64,000 nt of DNA from Collinsella aerofaciens (GTDB lineage: Bacteria > Actinomycetota > Coriobacteriia > Coriobacteriales > Coriobacteriaceae). The notes under the pieces were generated by a model. The model searched no databases, was not told the DNA's origin, and was given only the letters and a program-made list of their open reading frames with translations. Positions 8,653 through 19,218 of the stretch are shown here, in pieces (the stretch's first letter is position 1; each line of letters begins with the position of its first letter). The DNA is taken from positions 323,372 to 387,371 of the forward strand of contig NZ_JAQLFL010000001.1 of NCBI RefSeq assembly GCF_028206995.1, read 5' to 3'. A program made the position numbers and the translations under genes.

Positions 8653-10722
8653 ATGTCTTCCCAGTTGACGGTTATTATCGCCGGTATCGTGCTGGTTGTG
8701 GCCATCGTGGTCGCGCTGGTCATCATGCGTCGTGGCGATTCCCGTTTTACCTACGATACGCAGCATGGAACGGCCCCGCGCGCCACCGAGGGCGAGGGCA
8801 ATACCGCGGCGACCGCCTTTAAGGGCCGCTTTTCCATCCTCACCACGGGTGTGGGCGCGATGTTCGCGGCGCTTGCCGTCAAGCTGTGGGGCATGCAGAT
8901 GGTCTCGTCGGACTATTACGAGAAGCAGGCTAATAGCAATCAGACTCGCACCGTTACCACGCCCGCTGTGCGCGGTCGCATCCTCGACCGCAATGGCGTG
9001 GCGCTTGTCCAGAACCGTCCCTCACTTGCTGTCGTGGCCTACCGCGACCTTGCCGAGGATGAGGTTCTGGTTCGCCATCTTGCCAACGTGCTTGGAATGC
9101 CTTACGTGGCGGTCCTTCGCAATATCCAGGACAATACAGAGGGCGCCCAGAGCCTGCATACCATCGCGACTGACGTCCGTCGCTCCACGGTTGCCTATAT
9201 TCAGGAGCATGCCGGCGAGTTCCCGGGAGTCAAGATTGCCGAGCGTACCGAGCGCCAGTATCCATATGGCGAGACGGCATGCCATATCTTGGGCTATACC
9301 GGCACCATTACCTCCGAGCAGCTCGAGGCCCAGAATAAGAAAACCTCTGGCGATGACGATGCTTCCGCTGGCAAGATTACGTACCAGTCGGGCGATATCG
9401 TGGGCCAGGCGGGCGTTGAGAGCTACTACGAAAACCTGCTGCAGGGTATTCGTGGCGAGCAGACCGTTAAGGTCGATGCCTCGGGCAATGTGACCGGTCA
9501 GGCCGGCGCCGTGCCCGCGAAGGCCGGCTCCGACATTAAGCTCACGCTCGACCTTAAGATCCAACAGGCCTGTGAGTCGGCGCTGGCGAGCGCTATCGAG
9601 CTTGCCAAGACCACTGGCTACAGCAATGCCGGCAACGGCGCTGTGGTGTGTCTCGATCCCAACAATGGCGAGATCCTGGGCATGGCGAGCGAGCCCAAGT
9701 TCGATCCGTCCGTCTTTATCGGCGGCGTCTCAAATGACGTGTGGACCGAGCTCAATGATGATAAGGGTTCGCACCCGCTGCTCAACCGCGCCATTAGCGG
9801 ACAGTACATGTCGGCCTCGACCATCAAGCCGCTCTCGGCACTGGCCGGTCTTGAGTTTGGAACCTACACGTCGGGGCAGACGACCAACTGCACGGGTTAT
9901 TGGACGGGTCTGGGCAAGTCGTGGGGCAAGTACTGCTGGCTGCATTCCGGCCACGGCACCATGACGCTGCAGTCGGGTATCGCCAACTCGTGCGACCCCG
10001 TCTTCTACGACATGGGCAAGGCGTTCTTCTATGACGAGCAACATCCCGAGGGCCTGCAGGAGGTCTTTCGTCGCTGGGGTCTAGGCAAGACCTGCGGTAT
10101 CGATCTGCCAAGTGAGGGCGCGGGCCGTATTCCCGATGCCGAGTGGAAAGAGTCGTACTTCACCGACGCCTCTGCCGAGGATCGCAAGTGGAATGCCGGC
10201 GATATGACCAACATCGCCATCGGCCAGGGCGACATCCTGGTGACGCCTCTGCAGATGGCGTGTGCCTATATGGGTCTTGCCAACGGCGGCAAACAGTACG
10301 TGCCTCACGTGTTTTTGTCTGCCGTGTCGCGCGATGGCGACGGCGATGCCTATAAGTACAACGGCAAGGGCAAGAAGAAGCGCCTGGAGGCCAAGATCAA
10401 CAGCGATTCGGATTTGGCTCTTGTTCGCAACGGCATGCACGACGTGATTTACACGGCATCGACGTCCCTGGCGGCTCACTTTGGCACCCTGACGCCGCAG
10501 GTATACGGCAAGTCGGGCACGGGCGAGAAAAGCGGCGAGGACGAATACGCGTGGTTCTGCGCCTATGCACCGGCCGATGATCCCAAGTATGTCATCGCTA
10601 CTGTCCTAGAGCAGGGCGGCGGCGGCTCAGATACCGCGATGCATGTCGTGCGCGACGTGCTCGGTGTGATTTATGACGAGCCCGATACCTCTTCGGCCTC
10701 GGGCGATTCTTCGGTTCGATAG
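8653..10722 (+). CDS. mrdA: Penicillin-binding protein 2 (elongasome transpeptidase)
   Basis: This is a class B PBP that cross-links peptidoglycan in partnership with RodA. The 689-residue protein has an N-terminal helix, a second hydrophobic stretch after about residue 60, the dimerisation domain (GRILDRNGVALVQN), and a transpeptidase domain with the catalytic tetrad STIK, the second motif in the SGIANSCD region, and KSGTG. All key residues are present. It follows mreD by 13 nt with ribosome site GGGGAGG and precedes rodA by 9 nt. Two N-terminal hydrophobic stretches rather than one are slightly unusual. Confidence 0.97.
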   Translation: MSSQLTVIIAGIVLVVAIVVALVIMRRGDSRFTYDTQHGTAPRATEGEGNTAATAFKGRFSILTTGVGAMFAALAVKLWGMQMVSSDYYEKQANSNQTRTVTTPAVRGRILDRNGVALVQNRPSLAVVAYRDLAEDEVLVRHLANVLGMPYVAVLRNIQDNTEGAQSLHTIATDVRRSTVAYIQEHAGEFPGVKIAERTERQYPYGETACHILGYTGTITSEQLEAQNKKTSGDDDASAGKITYQSGDIVGQAGVESYYENLLQGIRGEQTVKVDASGNVTGQAGAVPAKAGSDIKLTLDLKIQQACESALASAIELAKTTGYSNAGNGAVVCLDPNNGEILGMASEPKFDPSVFIGGVSNDVWTELNDDKGSHPLLNRAISGQYMSASTIKPLSALAGLEFGTYTSGQTTNCTGYWTGLGKSWGKYCWLHSGHGTMTLQSGIANSCDPVFYDMGKAFFYDEQHPEGLQEVFRRWGLGKTCGIDLPSEGAGRIPDAEWKESYFTDASAEDRKWNAGDMTNIAIGQGDILVTPLQMACAYMGLANGGKQYVPHVFLSAVSRDGDGDAYKYNGKGKKKRLEAKINSDSDLALVRNGMHDVIYTASTSLAAHFGTLTPQVYGKSGTGEKSGEDEYAWFCAYAPADDPKYVIATVLEQGGGGSDTAMHVVRDVLGVIYDEPDTSSASGDSSVR

Positions 10723-10731
10723 GAGGTTGCG

Positions 10732-11958
10732 ATGGATTTTTCTCCGGCGGATCTGTTCCGTTCAACCAAGACTGGCTCTCGCAGCAGCCTGGACCGCGTC
10801 AACAAGCAACTTTCGGCCTCGCGCGGCACGTTTCGCCAAAAGGTGCATATCGGTGTGCTCGTGGCCACTGTGGCGCTCGTCGCCTACGGTGCCATCATCA
10901 TCTGGTCGGCTTCGCAGTTTAAGGCCGATGCTTCGTTCTCACGCCATCTGCTGGGAATCGGCATCGGAGCGGTGCTGGCGGTGTTGGTCTGGCGTACCGA
11001 CCTGCGCGGTATTTCCAATTTCTCGACGGCGTTGCTCGTCATCGACCTGATCGTGATCTTCTCGCCCAAGATTCCGGGCCTGTCCTATACGGGCGGTCTG
11101 GGCATGACGGGCTGGATCAAGATTCCCGGTATCGGTTTGACGTTCCAGCCGGTTGAGCTTGCCAAGCTCATCACCATCTTCTTTATTGCTACGCTTGGCT
11201 CGCAGTATAACGGTCGCATCGATACCGTTCGCGACTACGTCAAGCTCTGCGGCATGCTGTCCATTCCGTTTTTGGCCGTCGTTGCCATGGGCGACCTGGG
11301 CTCGGGCCTGGTCGTGCTTGTTTCGGGCGCCATCGTCATTTGTATGAGCGGCGCACGCCGCGAATGGGTGCTGTCGACCCTGGCCCTGCTCGTGGGCCTG
11401 GTGGCCCTCGTTCTGGCGCTCGATTCGGTTTTTGATTCGTTGCTCGGCCACGATGTGCTCATCAAGCAGTATCAGATGAACCGTCTGACGGTCTTTATCG
11501 ACCCCGATAATGCCGATTCGGACGATGCCTACAACCTGCAGCAGTCGCTTATCGCCGTTGGCTCGGGCGGCTTCTTTGGTAAGGGTTTGGGTCATGCGAC
11601 GCAGTCGGCCGGCGGCTTTCTGCCTGAGTTCCACACCGACTTCGTCTTCGCCTTCCTGTCCGAGACCTTTGGCTTTTGCGGTTCTTTTTTGCTCCTGTGT
11701 CTCTACGTGCTGCTGATCTTTTCGACGATTCGCGTCGCCTTTAAGTGCGAGTCGCTGTTTTTGCGTCTTTCGTGTGTGGGCATCGTTGGTATGTGGGCGT
11801 TCCAGACCTTCGAAAACATCGGCATGTGCATCGGTATGATGCCGATTACCGGTATTCCGCTGCCGTTTATTAGCTTCGGTTCGTCTTCGATGATGATTCA
11901 GCTGCTGACGGTGGGTATCGTACAATCCATATGGCGGCATCGTTCGGGCGCCGCGTAA
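10732..11958 (+). CDS. rodA: SEDS peptidoglycan polymerase RodA
   Basis: RodA polymerises lipid II into glycan strands with PBP2. The 408-residue protein has about ten membrane helices, the conserved SEDS loops (FQPVELAKL near the middle, HTDFVFAFLSETFGF) and the C-terminal GIPLPFISFGSSS signature. ATG 10732 follows AGGAGG with good spacing. It is the fifth gene of the mre operon. The 50-residue hydrophilic N-terminus before the first helix is somewhat long for the family. Confidence 0.97.
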   Translation: MDFSPADLFRSTKTGSRSSLDRVNKQLSASRGTFRQKVHIGVLVATVALVAYGAIIIWSASQFKADASFSRHLLGIGIGAVLAVLVWRTDLRGISNFSTALLVIDLIVIFSPKIPGLSYTGGLGMTGWIKIPGIGLTFQPVELAKLITIFFIATLGSQYNGRIDTVRDYVKLCGMLSIPFLAVVAMGDLGSGLVVLVSGAIVICMSGARREWVLSTLALLVGLVALVLALDSVFDSLLGHDVLIKQYQMNRLTVFIDPDNADSDDAYNLQQSLIAVGSGGFFGKGLGHATQSAGGFLPEFHTDFVFAFLSETFGFCGSFLLLCLYVLLIFSTIRVAFKCESLFLRLSCVGIVGMWAFQTFENIGMCIGMMPITGIPLPFISFGSSSMMIQLLTVGIVQSIWRHRSGAA

Positions 11959-11976
11959 CCGCTGGAGGGGTTTGCT

Positions 11977-12906
11977 ATGAAAATTCCCGTAGATAAGCTG
12001 ACCCGCGCTTTTAAGATGGGCGCGTCCGTTAAGAAGGATTCCGATACGCCGGTGCGCGTCTCGGTCTATCTGGATTCGTCCGCCTCGCGCTTTCTGGCCG
12101 AGACGGTGCGTGACGCCTTTGTGCCGCAGACGACCTCGGGCATTGTGCGCGTCGAGCGTCTGGGGGAGGAGCGAATTGCTCCAAAGACCGATACCGATGT
12201 GGTGCTGGTGCTCTCGTGTGGTTCCGACCGCTTGGAGAGTGCCGTGCAGGAGCTCGTGATCGCCGGTGCGCCCGTGTGCGTGCTTGCCGAGTCTGCTGTG
12301 GAGGTGCCGTTTATCGAGGAGTCCACGCCCATGCTCGGCGTGGTAGCGGCAACCGATAAGACGTATCTGCTCGAGACGCTTGCCCGCTGGATTCTCGATC
12401 GCACCGACAAGGAAACGGCCTTTGCGGCGAACTTTGCCTTCATGCGCATCGCGGCGGCCAATCGTATCATCACCTCGTGCGCGCTCACCAATATGGCGAC
12501 CGGTGCGCTGGTGTTTTTGCCGGGCGCCGATTATCCCGTTATGGCGCTGGCGCAGGTGGGTATGCTCTTTGAGCTCGCTGCCGTCTTTGGACGCGGCATT
12601 AAGCCTGAGCGCGGCTACGAGGTCGCGGGCGTGCTTGCCGGCGGTCTTGTGATCCGAGCGGTCACCCGCGCACTTGTCAAGCAGACGCCGCATATTGGGT
12701 TTGCCGTCAAGGCGCTCACTGCCGCCGCGGGCACCTATGGCATGGGCCGTGCGCTCGTTTCGCTCTACGAGCGCGATGTCGACTACAGCCGTGCCAACGA
12801 GGTGGTCACTGCCACGTTCTCCCGCGTTCGCGATCTGGTGACCACGGTCGCGGGCGCTACCCGTCCTATGGCGTCCTATCAGGACGCATCAGATCTCGCT
12901 GCTTAG
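11977..12906 (+). CDS. Membrane protein with DUF697/YcjF-like C-terminal half, function unknown
   Basis: The 309-residue protein has an N-terminal alpha/beta region (residues 1-150) with a Rossmann-like strand pattern (TDVVLVLSCGSDRLESAV) but no P-loop, followed by an alanine/glycine-rich helical region with hydrophobic helices (NMATGALVFLPGADYPVMALAQVGM and on, in pieces). The second half resembles the DUF697/YcjF helical domain found next to membrane GTPases. It follows rodA by 18 nt with GGAGG, so it is probably the last gene of the elongasome operon. I do not recognise a specific function. Confidence 0.75.
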   Translation: MKIPVDKLTRAFKMGASVKKDSDTPVRVSVYLDSSASRFLAETVRDAFVPQTTSGIVRVERLGEERIAPKTDTDVVLVLSCGSDRLESAVQELVIAGAPVCVLAESAVEVPFIEESTPMLGVVAATDKTYLLETLARWILDRTDKETAFAANFAFMRIAAANRIITSCALTNMATGALVFLPGADYPVMALAQVGMLFELAAVFGRGIKPERGYEVAGVLAGGLVIRAVTRALVKQTPHIGFAVKALTAAAGTYGMGRALVSLYERDVDYSRANEVVTATFSRVRDLVTTVAGATRPMASYQDASDLAA

Positions 12907-12916
12907 GGGTTTTCCG

Positions 12917-14794
12917 TTGCGCGTTGCATACCAAGACTGTTTTCATTTAATTGAGCCGTTGCTCGCCAAGGTCGAGAAGCCGAGTCGCTATATCAATCAC
13001 GAGTGGGGCACGCTTTCCAAGGCCGATGCCGACTACCGTTGCTGCCTGATCTATCCGGATGTGTACGAGGTCGGTCTGCCCAACCAGGGTATCGCCATCC
13101 TCTACAACATCCTTAACCAGGCCGAGGGCATCTCCTGCGAGCGTGGCTATGTGCCGTGGCCCGATATGGGTGACGCTATGCGCGAGGCGGGCATTCCGCT
13201 GCTCTCGCTCGAGGGTGCAGCGCCGGTCGCTTCGTTTGATATCGTCGGTCTGCATGTGCCGCACGAGATGGCGGTGACGAACTTCCTCGAGGCACTCGAC
13301 CTCGCTGGCATTCCACTGTTGGCGGCTGACCGAGGCGAAGACGACCCCATCATCATTGCCGGCGGTCCCTCGGTGTACAACCCCGAGCCGTACGCGGCCT
13401 TCTTCGATGCCATCCTCATCGGTGAGGGCGAGGAATCGCTGCTCGAGACCTGCCAGCTGCATCGCCGCCTGCGTGACGAAGGGGTCCCGCGCGCGCAGAT
13501 TGTCGAGCAGCTTGCATCCATTGCCGGCAACTACGTGCCGTCGCTCTATGAGGTTCGTCACGACGAGCCCTGCTCGCCGCATGGCTACACCGTGCCGCGT
13601 GAAGGCAAGGATGCGCCGACCGTGGTCTACAAGCGCGTCGTTGAGGATTTCGGCGCCACGAATCCGCTGTCGCAGTCGTGCGTGCCCTATGCGCAGCTGG
13701 TTCACGACCGCCTGTCTATCGAGATCCTGCGCGGCTGCGCCCGCGGCTGTCGTTTTTGTCAGGCCGGCATGACGTATCGCCCGGTGCGCGAGCGCTCGGC
13801 CGACCAGATCGTCTCGTCGGTGATTCAGGGTCTGGAAAAGACCGGCTATGACGAGGTGTCGCTGACCTCGCTTTCCACGACCGACCACTCCTGCATTCGC
13901 GACGTGCTCGGCAGGCTCAACCGTCGCCTGGAGGATACGGGTATACGCGTGTCTATTCCGTCGCAGCGCCTGGATTCGTTTGGCGTGGATATGGCCGAGT
14001 CGGTCGCCGGCGAAAAGAAGGGCGGCCTGACGTTCGCGCCCGAGGCCGGCAGCCAGCGCATGCGCGACATCATTAACAAGAACGTGACCGAGGAGGACCT
14101 GGACCGTGCGGCCAAGGCGGCCTTCGAGGCCGGCTGGAACCGCATGAAGCTCTACTTTATGATGGGCCTTCCCGGCGAGCGCGATGAGGACATCGTGGCC
14201 ATCGCCAATCTGGCCGATCACGTGCTGGAGCTCGGTCGTTCCGTGGTGCCCAAGGCTCGTCGCGGCTCGATCTCGGTGTCCATCTCGGTTTCGGTCTTTA
14301 TCCCCAAGGCTGCCACGCCGTTCCAGTGGTGCCCGCAGCTCGACTACGACGACGTCAAGCGTCGCCAGAAGTTGCTTATCACGAGCGTTCGCAACCGTGC
14401 CGTCCGCGTGCATTACCACGATGCCGAGACCTCGCTCATCGAGGCCGCGCTTTCCCGCGCCGGTCGTGACATGACGCCCGTCATCATCGATGCTTGGCGC
14501 TCGGGCTCTCGCTTTGACGCCTGGGTAGAGCATTTCTCGCTCGATAACTGGAAGGAAGCTGCTGCCAAAAACGGCATCGACCTCAATGAGCTCGTGCACC
14601 TGCCCTACGAGTTGGACTGGCGCCTGCCGTGGGAGCACGTGAGCCCCGGCTGCACGCGCGGCTTCCTCGAGCGCGAGTACCGTCGCTCGCTCGAGGGCGT
14701 CACGACTCCCGACTGTACCCGCACGTCGTGCACCGGCTGCGGGATCTGCCCCACGCTCCACGCCAAGAATGTATTGATGGGTGATCGCGCATGA
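12917..14794 (+). CDS. B12-binding-domain radical SAM protein (TIGR03960 family)
   Basis: The 625-residue protein has an N-terminal region with B12-binding-like folds (residues about 40-190), then a radical SAM domain with the iron-sulphur motif CARGCRFC, the SAM-binding TSLSTTDHS region and the glycine-rich PGERDED segment, and a cysteine-rich end (CTRTSCTGCGICP) that may hold another cluster. The substrate of this family is not established; linkage to ribosomal protein and RNase G genes suggests RNA modification. The start is TTG 12917 after a weak AGGGG. Its stop overlaps the next start by four bases (ATGA), so the two products are probably made together. Confidence 0.93.
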   Translation: MRVAYQDCFHLIEPLLAKVEKPSRYINHEWGTLSKADADYRCCLIYPDVYEVGLPNQGIAILYNILNQAEGISCERGYVPWPDMGDAMREAGIPLLSLEGAAPVASFDIVGLHVPHEMAVTNFLEALDLAGIPLLAADRGEDDPIIIAGGPSVYNPEPYAAFFDAILIGEGEESLLETCQLHRRLRDEGVPRAQIVEQLASIAGNYVPSLYEVRHDEPCSPHGYTVPREGKDAPTVVYKRVVEDFGATNPLSQSCVPYAQLVHDRLSIEILRGCARGCRFCQAGMTYRPVRERSADQIVSSVIQGLEKTGYDEVSLTSLSTTDHSCIRDVLGRLNRRLEDTGIRVSIPSQRLDSFGVDMAESVAGEKKGGLTFAPEAGSQRMRDIINKNVTEEDLDRAAKAAFEAGWNRMKLYFMMGLPGERDEDIVAIANLADHVLELGRSVVPKARRGSISVSISVSVFIPKAATPFQWCPQLDYDDVKRRQKLLITSVRNRAVRVHYHDAETSLIEAALSRAGRDMTPVIIDAWRSGSRFDAWVEHFSLDNWKEAAAKNGIDLNELVHLPYELDWRLPWEHVSPGCTRGFLEREYRRSLEGVTTPDCTRTSCTGCGICPTLHAKNVLMGDRA

Positions 14795-15603
14795 GTGAGC
14801 GCCTGACCGACAACCCCTCGCTCTTTAGGCTTCGTGTTCGCTATGGCAAGCGCGATCGCCTTAAGTACCTGGGCCATCTCGAAGTAATCCATACCATTGA
14901 GCGCATCGTGCGCCGTGCGGGACTTCCCTATGCCGTCACGCAGGGCTTCTCTCCGCACATGCGCGTGGGCTTCTCTTCGGCGCTGCCGGTGGGTACGTCG
15001 TCGACCTGCGAGTGGTATGACCTGTTTATGACCGAGTTCGTGGCGCTCGACGAGGCGTTTGGGCGCCTGGCTGCGGCGTCTCCGGCCGATCTGGCGCCCA
15101 TCGAGGCGGCGTACATCGACGTGCGCACGCCGGCATTGACGGCGCAGCTCACGCGCCTGTCGTATCGCATCGACTTACACCTGGATCCCGAGGCGCCCGT
15201 GAGCGCCGACGAGGTGCGTCGTGCGATCGACACGCTGCGCGCGGATCATGGCATCGACTACGCGCGCGGCAAAAAGAGCAAGCGCTTGGATTTGGATCAC
15301 ACGCTCGTTGGCTATGAGCTCACGGCGGGGGAGCGCCCGGACCATTTGGTTCTCATGCTCGACACCCATGCCGACAACGAGGGCTCTATGCGTCCGGAAA
15401 TTTTGCTTTCTGCTGCTGATGTTTTGTTGCAGGGCTTGACCCCGGGCGTGGATGCACCTATTGTTTCCACCGGTATGCAAGACCTCGTGACCATCTGCTC
15501 CTACGATGTCGAGCGTCAGAATCAAGCATGCGAGGACGACGAGGGCCGACTCGTCAGCCCCATACCTGTGCGAACTTGTGGATTTGCTCCACATACTCGT
15601 TGA
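14791..15603 (+). CDS. DUF2344 (TIGR03936) radical-SAM partner protein
   Basis: The 270-residue protein matches the DUF2344 pattern: an N-terminal RLRVRYGKRDRLKYLGHLEV segment, the motif PYAVTQGFSPHMRVGFSSALP and a trailing beta-rich half. In other bacteria this family is adjacent or fused to the preceding radical SAM protein, and it is thought to work with it, perhaps in RNA recognition. It overlaps the upstream gene by 4 nt. The promoter of the following ribosomal-protein operon overlaps its last codons. Confidence 0.9.
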   Translation: MSERLTDNPSLFRLRVRYGKRDRLKYLGHLEVIHTIERIVRRAGLPYAVTQGFSPHMRVGFSSALPVGTSSTCEWYDLFMTEFVALDEAFGRLAAASPADLAPIEAAYIDVRTPALTAQLTRLSYRIDLHLDPEAPVSADEVRRAIDTLRADHGIDYARGKKSKRLDLDHTLVGYELTAGERPDHLVLMLDTHADNEGSMRPEILLSAADVLLQGLTPGVDAPIVSTGMQDLVTICSYDVERQNQACEDDEGRLVSPIPVRTCGFAPHTR

Positions 15604-15628
15604 CGGGGGTTTTTTCGCCTGCTACTAT
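15600..15628 (+). promoter_or_regulatory. Promoter of the rplU-rpmA-obg operon
   Basis: TTGACG (15600-15605), exactly 17 nt, then TACTAT (15623-15628). The -35 box overlaps the stop codon of the preceding gene. Predicted start near 15635 gives a leader of about 36 nt before rplU. Confidence 0.75.
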
Positions 15629-15670
15629 ATTCGGCTGTTGCACTAACTGATGCATGAAGGGTAAGTAAAC

Positions 15671-16045
15671 ATGTACGCAATCGTTAACACGGGCGGCAAG
15701 CAGTACAAGGTCGCCACCGACGATGTCATCACCGTCGAGAAGATCGAGGGCAATGAGGGCGACAAGGTCACCCTGCCGGTTATCTTCCTCAACGATGGTA
15801 AGAAGATCGTCACCGATCCCGACAAGCTGGCCAAGGCCAAGGTTACCGCTCAGATCGTTGAGCAGTTCAAGGGCGAGAAGCAGCTGGTCTTCAAGTTCCA
15901 CAAGCGTAAGCGCTATCGTCGTCTGAAGGGTCACCGTCAGAAGCTCACCAAGCTGAAGATCGTGAAGGTCCAGGCTACGTCCCGCGCCAAGAAGGCTGTC
16001 AAGGCAGAGGCCGAGGCTGTTGCCGAGGCTCCCGTCGCCGAGTAG
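15671..16045 (+). CDS. rplU: 50S ribosomal protein L21
   Basis: L21 binds 23S rRNA in the large subunit. The protein opens MYAIVNTGGKQYKV and keeps the conserved FKFHKRKRYRRLKGHRQ RNA-binding patch. At 124 residues it is about 20 longer than usual, because of an Ala/Glu-rich tail (EAEAVAEAPVAE) seen in several actinobacterial ribosomal proteins. AAGGG precedes the ATG. It is followed by rpmA after 33 nt, the normal order. Confidence 0.99.
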   Translation: MYAIVNTGGKQYKVATDDVITVEKIEGNEGDKVTLPVIFLNDGKKIVTDPDKLAKAKVTAQIVEQFKGEKQLVFKFHKRKRYRRLKGHRQKLTKLKIVKVQATSRAKKAVKAEAEAVAEAPVAE

Positions 16046-16078
16046 ATTACACTCGTAACGAAAGAGTAGGTATACACA

Positions 16079-16336
16079 ATGGCACACAAAAAAGGACTCG
16101 GTTCCTCCCGTAATGGCCGTGACTCCCGCGGTCAGCGCCTTGGCACGAAGCGCTATGCCGGCCAGACGGTAACCACGGGCACGATTCTCGTCCGTCAGCA
16201 CGGCACGCACATCCACCCGGGTGAGAACGTTGGCCGTGGTAAGGACGACACGCTGTTCGCGCTGGTCGACGGTACCGTTGAGTTCCACAAGGGTATCAAG
16301 CACAGGGTCAGCGTACGCCCGCTCGCGAACGCGTAA
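16079..16336 (+). CDS. rpmA: 50S ribosomal protein L27
   Basis: L27 reaches the peptidyl-transferase centre with its N-terminal tail. The 85-residue protein begins directly with [16 protein letters not shown], so there is no Firmicutes-style N-terminal propeptide that needs processing. The [19 protein letters not shown] core is conserved. It stands between rplU and obg. Confidence 0.99.
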   Translation: MAHKKGLGSSRNGRDSRGQRLGTKRYAGQTVTTGTILVRQHGTHIHPGENVGRGKDDTLFALVDGTVEFHKGIKHRVSVRPLANA

Positions 16337-16361
16337 TTCACCCTTCATAGAGCACATATGT

Positions 16362-16405
16362 GGGAGGCACTTGAGTTTTAGGATTCAAGGGTCTCCCTCT
16401 TTTTT
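16362..16405 (+). terminator. Imperfect terminator/attenuator between rpmA and obg
   Basis: GGGAGG and TTGAG on the left (from 16362) pair imperfectly with TTCAAGG and TCTCCC on the right (16384-16397), followed by a run of T to 16405. It probably lowers obg expression relative to the ribosomal proteins. Confidence 0.55.
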
Positions 16406-16409
16406 GTAG

Positions 16410-17888
<1,479 letters not shown>

Positions 17889-17891
17889 GCC

Positions 17892-18569
17892 ATGTCGCTG
17901 CGCGGTGGAATCGGTCTGCCCGAGCTTCCTCTAGAGGACGGGCAGGAGTTTAGGCTCGGCATTATGGGTGGCACCTTTGATCCCATCCATTACGGGCACC
18001 TGGTGACCGCTGAGCAGGCGCGTGAGTCCCTCGACTTGGATGCTGTGCTCTTTATGCCGGCGGGCACGCCTGCCTTTAAGCTTGACAAGCCGGTGACGCC
18101 TGCCGAGGACCGTTATGCCATGACGGTCCTCGCCACCGCCGCGAACCCGGCCTTTTTGGCGAGCCGGTTCGAGATCGACCGCCCGGGCGTAACCTATACG
18201 GCTGATACGCTTCATGCCCTTCGCGACTTTTACCCGCCGCAGGTAAAGCTCTACTTTATTACGGGCGCCGATGCGATTATCGATATCGTGACCTGGCATG
18301 ATGCCGAACGAATCGCTGAGCTTGCTACCTTTATTGCGGCGACACGACCGGGCTTTGATATCGATACAGCGCGTGCCCGAATCAAAGAGTCGGGGCTGCC
18401 GTTCGACGTGCGCTATATTCAGATTCCGGCGCTGGCGATCAGCTCGACGAACATTCGTAAGCGAGTTGCCCGCGGCATGAGCGTGCGCTATCTTACGAGC
18501 GAGTCCGTGCTCGGCTACATTCGCAAACGCAGGCTATATGCCGATTTGGGCCAAGAAGATTTTGAGTGA
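17892..18569 (+). CDS. nadD: Nicotinate-nucleotide adenylyltransferase
   Basis: NadD makes nicotinic acid adenine dinucleotide from NaMN and ATP, the common step to NAD. The 225-residue protein has the nucleotidyltransferase motif GGTFDPIHYGHL and the closing motif ISSTNIRKRV. About 17 residues precede the core, so an internal start is possible, but ATG 17892 lies right after the obg stop, which suggests coupling. The nadD-yqeK-rsfS order is conserved in many bacteria. Confidence 0.97.
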   Translation: MSLRGGIGLPELPLEDGQEFRLGIMGGTFDPIHYGHLVTAEQARESLDLDAVLFMPAGTPAFKLDKPVTPAEDRYAMTVLATAANPAFLASRFEIDRPGVTYTADTLHALRDFYPPQVKLYFITGADAIIDIVTWHDAERIAELATFIAATRPGFDIDTARARIKESGLPFDVRYIQIPALAISSTNIRKRVARGMSVRYLTSESVLGYIRKRRLYADLGQEDFE

Positions 18570-18581
18570 TGGGGGTCTACG

Positions 18582-19190
18582 TTGTCGGTAGAGGATCAGT
18601 TTGAGGGCGATGAGCGCGCACTGCTCAAGCGCATTCAAGAGCTGCTCGATGTTCGCATGAAGGATAAGCGCAAGCGCTATGTGCATTCGCTGGGTGTTGC
18701 CGAGACCGCACTTCATCTGGCCGAGGTCTACGGCGTTGACCGCTTTGATGCCGCTGCCGCCGGCTTGATCCACGACTGGGACAAGGTGCTTTCCGATGAC
18801 GAGCTCGTGGCCCGCGCGCTTCACTATGGCATCAAGGTTGCCGGCTCTCCTTCGGCCGCGACACCGCTGCTGCATGGCCCAGTTGCCGCCTATGAGCTTC
18901 CGCAGCTTTTTCCCGGGCTGTCGCCGGCGGTCTTTCAGGCTGTCGACCGTCACACCGTGGGAGCTTGCGACATGACGCCGCTCGATATGGTGGTCTTTGT
19001 GGCCGATGCCATCGAGCCCAACCGCCACGGCGACTATGCGCATGCGCTGCGCAAGATGGTGGGGGAGTCGACGCTCGATGAGTTGTTCTTCTCCTGTTTT
19101 GCGCAGGGTTTGGTCTATGTGATCCAGTCCGGGCGTTATCTTTATCCCACGGCTATTACGATTTACAACCATTACGCCCAGCTACGCTAG
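18582..19190 (+). CDS. yqeK: YqeK-type HD-domain phosphohydrolase
   Basis: YqeK proteins are HD-domain enzymes shown in other bacteria to hydrolyse diadenosine tetraphosphate symmetrically. The 202-residue protein contains the metal-binding pattern VHSLGVAETA ... LIHDWDK, and H-T/G ... D residues downstream (DRHTVG, FVADAIEPNR). It lies between nadD and rsfS as in Firmicutes. The start is TTG 18582 after GGGGG; the first 25 residues are extra relative to the core. Confidence 0.93.
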   Translation: MSVEDQFEGDERALLKRIQELLDVRMKDKRKRYVHSLGVAETALHLAEVYGVDRFDAAAAGLIHDWDKVLSDDELVARALHYGIKVAGSPSAATPLLHGPVAAYELPQLFPGLSPAVFQAVDRHTVGACDMTPLDMVVFVADAIEPNRHGDYAHALRKMVGESTLDELFFSCFAQGLVYVIQSGRYLYPTAITIYNHYAQLR

Positions 19191-19218
19191 CTCGGGTGCG
19201 TCTAGAAAGAGGTATTCC

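Noticed and set aside
15602..15616. GACGGGGG-TTTTTT near rplU as another palindromic-element copy or terminator
   Set aside because: It lacks a pairing arm and lies in the spacer of a good promoter; similarity to the 27724 arm is limited to GACGGGG.
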